Of a stretch of DNA of 8,643 nt, positions 4,086-8,643 are shown piece after piece. This DNA is from Burkholderiales bacterium (GTDB lineage Bacteria; Pseudomonadota; Gammaproteobacteria; Burkholderiales; Burkholderiaceae_D), in NCBI GenBank assembly GCA_016197345.1, contig JACPVY010000617.1, forward strand, positions 1 through 8,643, in the 5' to 3' direction. Position 1 is the first letter of the stretch; every line of letters begins with the position of its first letter. A program made the position numbers and the translations under genes. Under the pieces are notes generated by a model. It had not been told where the DNA came from and did no database searches. It worked only from the letters and a program-made list of their open reading frames with translations.

Positions 4086-6893
4086 CTATAGCGCTTCTGC
4101 AAACACAGCCTGCCACAAGAGCAGAACTGCTTTCACCTCGTTTTCCACCGTTTCTAGCGCAACCCGCGCCTTGTCTTCGCCTTGCAAACGGCATTGGTGT
4201 TGCAATTTGCGTAAGGTGCGATAAGCATCGGCCACCGCTTGCGCTGCCTCCGTTTCAATCAAGCCTAGTTCGGCACACATCTTGAGTAGCGCGATATTGC
4301 CTTTATTGCCGCATAGCTGTGGGTATTGATGGGCGTGTAGCAAAACCAGATATTGCACGATGAATTCGATATCGATCATGCCGCCCGCATCTTGTTTTAG
4401 ATCGAATAATTGCCCCGCTTTATTGCCATAGGCGTCGCGCATTTTTTTGCGCATCGCTAATACGTCTAAGCGCAACTGCTGCGGATCGCGCTGTTTGCAC
4501 AACACATCCAGCCTGATTTGCTCAAAGCGCGCGCCGATTGCAGCGTCCCCCGCGCAAAAGCGCGCCCGCGACAGTGCTTGGTGTTCCCATACCCAAGCGG
4601 AATTATGTTGATAGCGTTCAAAAGCTGACAGGCTAGAGACCAGCATGCCGCTTGCGCCATCGGGGCGCAGGGCGGTGTCGATATCAAATAAAATCCCGGC
4701 GGGGGTGTGGGTCGTCATCCAAGTGATAAAGCGCTGCGCTAGCTTGGCGTATAACATTTGGGCTTCGTCTGCGTCATCATCAAATAGGAAAATCACATCT
4801 AAATCAGAGACATAGCCTAGTTCTTTGCCACCTAGGCGGCCATACGCTATGACAGCAAAGCGTGGCACTTCGAGATGATGTTTGGGAACGTGTTGCCACG
4901 CCGCTTGCACGGTGGCGGCAACGATGGTGTCGGCTAGGTTGGAGAGCTGATCCGCTAGTGCCTCGACCGAGAGCGCGCCCGCTAAATCCTGTGCCAATAG
5001 GCGGAATAATTGCGCATGATGTACCTCGCGCAAAATATCGAGTTGGCGTTCGACATCGCCCGCACTGTCCGCCAGTTGCGTTTGCAATTGCAGTGCTAGT
5101 TGACGCCAATCGGTTGTCGCGAGTCGCAAATTGTCATCTAACAATTCATCAAGCAAAATCGGGTGGCGATTCAAAAACTGCGCGGCCCAATGGCTTGCGC
5201 TAATCATGCGTATCACGCGCTCTAGCGTATGGGGGTATTCCGAGAGCAGCGATAAATAAGCGGCGCGGCGGGCAATCGCTTCGAAAAAGTCCATTAAGCG
5301 GGTGAGAGACGCCGTCATCGAATAGCGCCCTTGGCTTTCTTTCGCCACCTGCGCGATCAGGGGCAGGGCGTTGTTCAAGAGGGCGAGCAAGCGGGTACGG
5401 CTAGCGTCTGGTAAGGATTGCAGGCGCGGGGTTTGCCATGCGGCCAGTAAGCGTTTCGCGCTATTTTTGGCATCCTCAAAGCCGAGCTGCTGTAATTGCG
5501 CGCAAATCGCTTCTTCTTTTTCTTGCTCACCGCTATGGCTATCTGGGTCGAGTTGATTGGGATTATCGTTTTGCGCTTTGTCGGCAAAAATGGCATCAAA
5601 TTGCGCGGCGACAAATTTTCGATGTTGATCTAGGCAGGCCAGTAAATCGGCGCTAGTGGCAAAGCCAGCCATTTGCGCAATGCGCAGCACGTCCTCCTCG
5701 TTGCTAGGCAGGCTATGGGTTTGCGCATCATCCAAATATTGCAAGCGGTGTTCGATATTGCGTAAAAATGTATAGGTGGCGAGCAATTCTTCTACCGTCG
5801 TCTGGCTCATTAAATCGTGTGTTGCTAGCTCACGCAAAATGGCGCGCGTACTGCGTTGGCGCAAACTGGCTTCGCGGCCGCCGCGTATCAATTGGAATAC
5901 TTGGGCAAGGAATTCGATTTCACGGATGCCACCGCGCCCTAGCTTGACGTTATTGCTGCGTTCTGGGCGCAGCCTTTCTTGCCGCGTGACCTCGGCCCGT
6001 ATTTGCGCATGCATATTGCGTAGCGAAGCGATCACGCCGAAATCGAGATAGCGTCGATAGACAAACGGCCGCACAATTGCTTCTAGAGCGGCGATGTCGG
6101 CCGGGCTGCCAGTTAAGGCGCGCGCTTTGACCCAAGCATAGCGTTCCCATTCCCGGCCCTGCACAATCAAATATTCTTCTAGCATCGCTAAGCTAGCTAC
6201 CAATGGACCGGAATTGCCATTCGGGCGCAAGGCCATATCAACGCGGACACAATAACCGTCTTCAGTGATTTCAGCGATGGCGGCGATCAATTTTTTGCCG
6301 AGACGGGTGAAAAACTCTTGATTCGACAGCGATTTTTGCCCACTTGCGGCACGGGTTTCGCCATCTTCGCCATAAACGAAGATCAGATCGATATCGGACG
6401 AGACATTGAGCTCATGTGCGCCGAGTTTGCCCATGCCTATCACCATTAATTCTTGCGCGAGACCACTTTCTTCGCCGATAGGGGTGCCGTAGATGGCTTG
6501 CAACTCTTGGTGCAGCGCGCGGACATGGGTTTGCACCACAAAATCAGCGAACAGACTGATACAAGAGAGCACTTCGGCCAGATCAGCGCTACCGTTGAGG
6601 TCGCGTTCGACTAGACTGGCGAGCAATAAATTACGCAAGCGCCGCATTGCTCGCGCTAGCGGCAAACCTGCGGCAATTTCTTTTTGCAAAAGTTCGGTAA
6701 AATCGGGCTGCACGAGAGATAATCTTGCTAATTCTTGCATACGCGCTTCGCGTCCGGCGTCGGCTTGTAACCAGCGGCTGACATGGCGTGAAGCATGTGC
6801 GGCAGATTGCTGGGCGGCAAGTGGAAAACACGAGGCCCCGCTTTGACAGGGGCTAGCGTGGGTGACGGCGCTGCTAGGCGAAGAAGTTGTCAT
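4086..6893 (-). CDS. glnE: Bifunctional glutamine synthetase adenylyltransferase / adenylyl-removing enzyme
   Basis: A 935-residue cytoplasmic protein, close to the 946 of E. coli GlnE, so full length. It adds AMP to glutamine synthetase when nitrogen is plentiful and removes it when nitrogen is scarce, under control of PII and glutamine. Two nucleotidyltransferase domains are visible. The N-terminal adenylyl-removing half has GMGKLGAHELNVSSDIDL (153-170, metal ligands Asp167 and Asp169) and GRGGIREIEF (319-328). The C-terminal adenylyltransferase half has AYGRLGGKELGYVSDLDV (683-700, Asp697 and Asp699) and DAGGMIDIEFIVQYL (835-849). The linker about 437-462 is polar and low in complexity (Asp, Asn, Ser, Glu). 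The ATG at 6891-6893 has only a weak ribosome site. The first 20-25 residues are Ser/Ala-rich and not diagnostic, so the exact start is less sure than the gene. It is transcribed away from yhdP and toward the thiaminase. Confidence 0.97.
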   Translation of the reverse strand: MTTSSPSSAVTHASPCQSGASCFPLAAQQSAAHASRHVSRWLQADAGREARMQELARLSLVQPDFTELLQKEIAAGLPLARAMRRLRNLLLASLVERDLNGSADLAEVLSCISLFADFVVQTHVRALHQELQAIYGTPIGEESGLAQELMVIGMGKLGAHELNVSSDIDLIFVYGEDGETRAASGQKSLSNQEFFTRLGKKLIAAIAEITEDGYCVRVDMALRPNGNSGPLVASLAMLEEYLIVQGREWERYAWVKARALTGSPADIAALEAIVRPFVYRRYLDFGVIASLRNMHAQIRAEVTRQERLRPERSNNVKLGRGGIREIEFLAQVFQLIRGGREASLRQRSTRAILRELATHDLMSQTTVEELLATYTFLRNIEHRLQYLDDAQTHSLPSNEEDVLRIAQMAGFATSADLLACLDQHRKFVAAQFDAIFADKAQNDNPNQLDPDSHSGEQEKEEAICAQLQQLGFEDAKNSAKRLLAAWQTPRLQSLPDASRTRLLALLNNALPLIAQVAKESQGRYSMTASLTRLMDFFEAIARRAAYLSLLSEYPHTLERVIRMISASHWAAQFLNRHPILLDELLDDNLRLATTDWRQLALQLQTQLADSAGDVERQLDILREVHHAQLFRLLAQDLAGALSVEALADQLSNLADTIVAATVQAAWQHVPKHHLEVPRFAVIAYGRLGGKELGYVSDLDVIFLFDDDADEAQMLYAKLAQRFITWMTTHTPAGILFDIDTALRPDGASGMLVSSLSAFERYQHNSAWVWEHQALSRARFCAGDAAIGARFEQIRLDVLCKQRDPQQLRLDVLAMRKKMRDAYGNKAGQLFDLKQDAGGMIDIEFIVQYLVLLHAHQYPQLCGNKGNIALLKMCAELGLIETEAAQAVADAYRTLRKLQHQCRLQGEDKARVALETVENEVKAVLLLWQAVFAEAL

Positions 6894-7156
6894 GGTGATG
6901 GCAATCGAAATAGGCTAAGGCGGTTAAGCTGGCAATGGCTGCACTTTATACACTGGTATTGGGGCTAGCTGCGTGTTTTGCGCGATGTTGGTGTATTGTT
7001 GCGCAGGTACGCGGTTTTGCGGGAAATATCGCAGTGAAATCAGGCGGAATGTTGTGCCAGTTTGCAAGTTTTTTCTGGCTAGTCGGTAGGTGGCCAAGCG
7101 TGGGGATGGAATGTGTTTGGTTTTTGTTTGAATAATGGTTTACAGCGACTTGATTA
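6894..7156. other. Divergent intergenic region between glnE and yhdP
   Basis: This 263-base stretch must carry the promoters of both glnE (-) and yhdP (+). I could not support a specific -35/-10 pair. A 66-codon plus-strand frame (6935-7135) is open in it, but its sequence is Trp/Cys/Phe-rich, with no good ribosome site, and I do not call it a gene. The ribosome sites of both flanking genes are poor. Confidence 0.5.
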
Positions 7157-8497
7157 ATGTCAACATTGCCCGACTCTCAGCACCAGCAACATCACCTGCC
7201 TAGCAAGGAAGAGATTGTCATTTCTTGGCGCCGTATGCGAGAAGCCTATCGGCTGGCGAATCTCGCTTCCCATCATCTATTGGGCTTTACGATTAAGCTC
7301 GGTCTTGCCATCTATTTTGCGTTAGTCATTTTGTTTTTATGTCTGCGCTACCTTGTTTTACCGAATATTGATTACTACAAAGGCGATATCGAAAAGCTTG
7401 CGTCGAGCGCGCTCGGTTTGCCAGTCACGATTGAGCGGGTATATGCCTCTTGGAGTGGATTGCGGCCCAATCTGATTTTGGGCGATGTCGTCATTAACGA
7501 TAAAAATGGGCATACCGCGCTCAAATTACCCAGTGTTTCTGCCACCCTTTCTTGGTGGACGGTCTTTTCGACGCAATTGCGCTTTAGCCGTCTCGAACTA
7601 GGGCGACCGGATTTGGATATCCGGCGCGATGTCGATGGCAAGATTTATGTTGCTGGTTTGTTTATAGACCCCAATCGCGGCGGTGATGGCAAGGGCGCGG
7701 AATGGTTGTTGGCGCAACGGGAAATCTTGATACGACAAGGGCGGCTACGCTGGACGGATTTGCAGCGCGCCGCGCCGGAACTGGTGCTAGAAGACGTCAA
7801 TTTCACGCTACAAAACCAATGGCGCCGCCACCGCGCAGGCTTGAGTGCGACACCGCCGGCGAGTTTTGGTGGGCCAGTGGATATTCGCACCGATTTTGAG
7901 CATCGTGCTTTTGCCGCCCGCATTGCCGATGTGCGGCAGTGGACGGGGGTGTTGTACGCCGATGTGCGCGAAACTGATTTAGCGGTGTGGAAAGCCTATT
8001 TCAATTACCCGTTTGAAGTGCAGCGAGGCAATGGCTCGGTGCGGGCTTGGCTAGACTTGGATCGCGCGAAGTTAGTCAATTTCACGGCTGATTTGCGCTT
8101 GTCCCACGTCGAAGCACGTTTGCGGAAAGATTTGCAACCCTTACATTTGCGCACCGTGCAAGGACGGGTTGCCGCGCGTGAAGATATGGCAGCGAAACGC
8201 CATGCTGAAGATCAACCTAGTTTTGGGCGCGATGGTCATGCGGTGTCCTTGCATGATTTTTCGTTGGAAACGGAAGATGGTTTGCATTTGGCCGCGAGCG
8301 CGATTGAAGAATCCTTTGTTGCTGCGAAAGACAAAAAACCAGAAGCGACGCATTTGAAAGCCAGCGCCCTTGATTTGCACACGCTAGCGGATTTGGCAGA
8401 ACGTTTGCCGCTGTCAAGCGCGCAGCGCCAGATGTTGCATGATTTTGCCCCTAGCGGCGTGGTGAAAAATCTGTCGGTTTATTTTCCATGTTTATGA
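7157..8497 (+). CDS. yhdP: YhdP family AsmA-like envelope protein, N-terminal third
   Basis: The 446 readable residues are the start of a protein that is usually about 1,250-1,400 residues long. A cytoplasmic lead (SWRRMREAYRLANLASHH, about 23-40) is followed by one membrane segment (about 43-66, LGFTIKLGLAIYFALVILFL) and then the periplasmic DUF3971/AsmA-like region: YYKGDIEKLASSALGLPVTI (73-92), SWSGLRPNLILGDVVI (99-114) and LELGRPDLDIRRDVDGKIYVAG (about 146-167). In E. coli YhdP, with TamB and YdbH, carries phospholipids from the inner to the outer membrane. The ATG at 7157 has only a weak ribosome site. The TGA at 8495-8497 lies inside an abnormal A/T-rich stretch, and the family-like text stops around 8479 (GVVKNLSV). 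I therefore read this as a gene cut by bad sequence at the window end, not a natural short protein. Confidence 0.88.
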   Translation: MSTLPDSQHQQHHLPSKEEIVISWRRMREAYRLANLASHHLLGFTIKLGLAIYFALVILFLCLRYLVLPNIDYYKGDIEKLASSALGLPVTIERVYASWSGLRPNLILGDVVINDKNGHTALKLPSVSATLSWWTVFSTQLRFSRLELGRPDLDIRRDVDGKIYVAGLFIDPNRGGDGKGAEWLLAQREILIRQGRLRWTDLQRAAPELVLEDVNFTLQNQWRRHRAGLSATPPASFGGPVDIRTDFEHRAFAARIADVRQWTGVLYADVRETDLAVWKAYFNYPFEVQRGNGSVRAWLDLDRAKLVNFTADLRLSHVEARLRKDLQPLHLRTVQGRVAAREDMAAKRHAEDQPSFGRDGHAVSLHDFSLETEDGLHLAASAIEESFVAAKDKKPEATHLKASALDLHTLADLAERLPLSSAQRQMLHDFAPSGVVKNLSVYFPCL

Positions 8498-8643
8498 TTT
8501 ATATATATATATTATCGGAAGAAAAAAAAAATGGTTTTAAAAAAATTCTAAAAATTTTCGGGAAAGATCGTTTTTTGAAAAAAAAATTACTCCAAAAAAA
8601 GTTTTAAATGATTTTTTTGGCCGAAATCGTTCGAAAAAATTGA
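8480..8643. other. A/T-rich, homopolymer-laden end; probable low-quality continuation of yhdP
   Basis: From 8498 to the end only 30 of 146 bases are G or C (about 21%), against roughly half in the rest of the window. The text is dominated by runs of A and T and a TATATATATA tract near 8500. In the same frame as yhdP, 8552-8575 reads KFSGKIVF, much like the glycine-containing strands of AsmA-type proteins, and stops flank it. This fits error-rich sequence over the continuing gene. A true A/T-rich junction, such as a mobile element end, is the alternative. Confidence 0.55.

Noticed and set aside
4086..6893. Several 60-113-codon plus-strand and minus-strand frames inside glnE
   Set aside because: All lie in other frames of a full-length gene with both domain signatures intact, and none shows a motif or ribosome site.
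6935..7135. Possible 66-residue membrane peptide between glnE and yhdP
   Set aside because: Its sequence is hydrophobic but Trp/Cys-rich in the manner of G/T-rich noncoding DNA. It has only a weak ribosome site and lies where both flanking promoters must be.

Overview
The window looks like chromosome of a betaproteobacterium, most likely a member of Burkholderiales with moderate G+C (Oxalobacteraceae-like). The placement is an inference. It rests on the divergent pair glnE / yhdP, which I recall as a common betaproteobacterial neighbourhood, and on the style of the proteins. Nothing here points to a phage, plasmid, insertion sequence, CRISPR array or RNA gene.

Layout from left to right. (1) The 3' part of an unrecognised gene runs off the left edge (2-475, +). 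(2) Facing it is a small CX5R phosphatase of the low-molecular-weight protein tyrosine phosphatase family (536-883, -). (3) About 400 bases without a convincing gene follow. They hold a possible decayed reading frame on the minus strand and two short inverted repeats. (4) A cytoplasmic GAF-GGDEF protein with intact active site and intact inhibitory site, so a likely c-di-GMP synthase (1283-2287, +). (5) About 360 bases of leader contain a near-perfect 13-bp hairpin. (6) A secreted thiaminase I (thiamine pyridinylase; 2647-4014, +). It ends in a Cys-rich module that resembles the mannan-binding lectin MVL of cyanobacteria. (7) A perfect 12-bp hairpin separates it from the convergent, full-length glnE (4086-6893, -), the bifunctional glutamine synthetase adenylyltransferase / adenylyl-removing enzyme. 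(8) A 263-base divergent intergenic region leads to yhdP (7157 onward, +), an AsmA-like envelope protein of which only the first third is readable.

The last ~150 bases are abnormally A/T-rich and full of homopolymers. In the yhdP frame they still show a short protein-like stretch. This looks like poor-quality sequence at a contig end rather than a real gene end, so the yhdP stop at 8495-8497 should not be trusted.

glnE (nitrogen control) and yhdP (phospholipid transport to the outer membrane) are core genes. The thiaminase, the diguanylate cyclase and the phosphatase look like accessory, single-gene units with their own spacing. The most interesting object is the thiaminase with its apparent lectin-like tail: an exported thiamine-destroying enzyme that may be held on a glycan surface.
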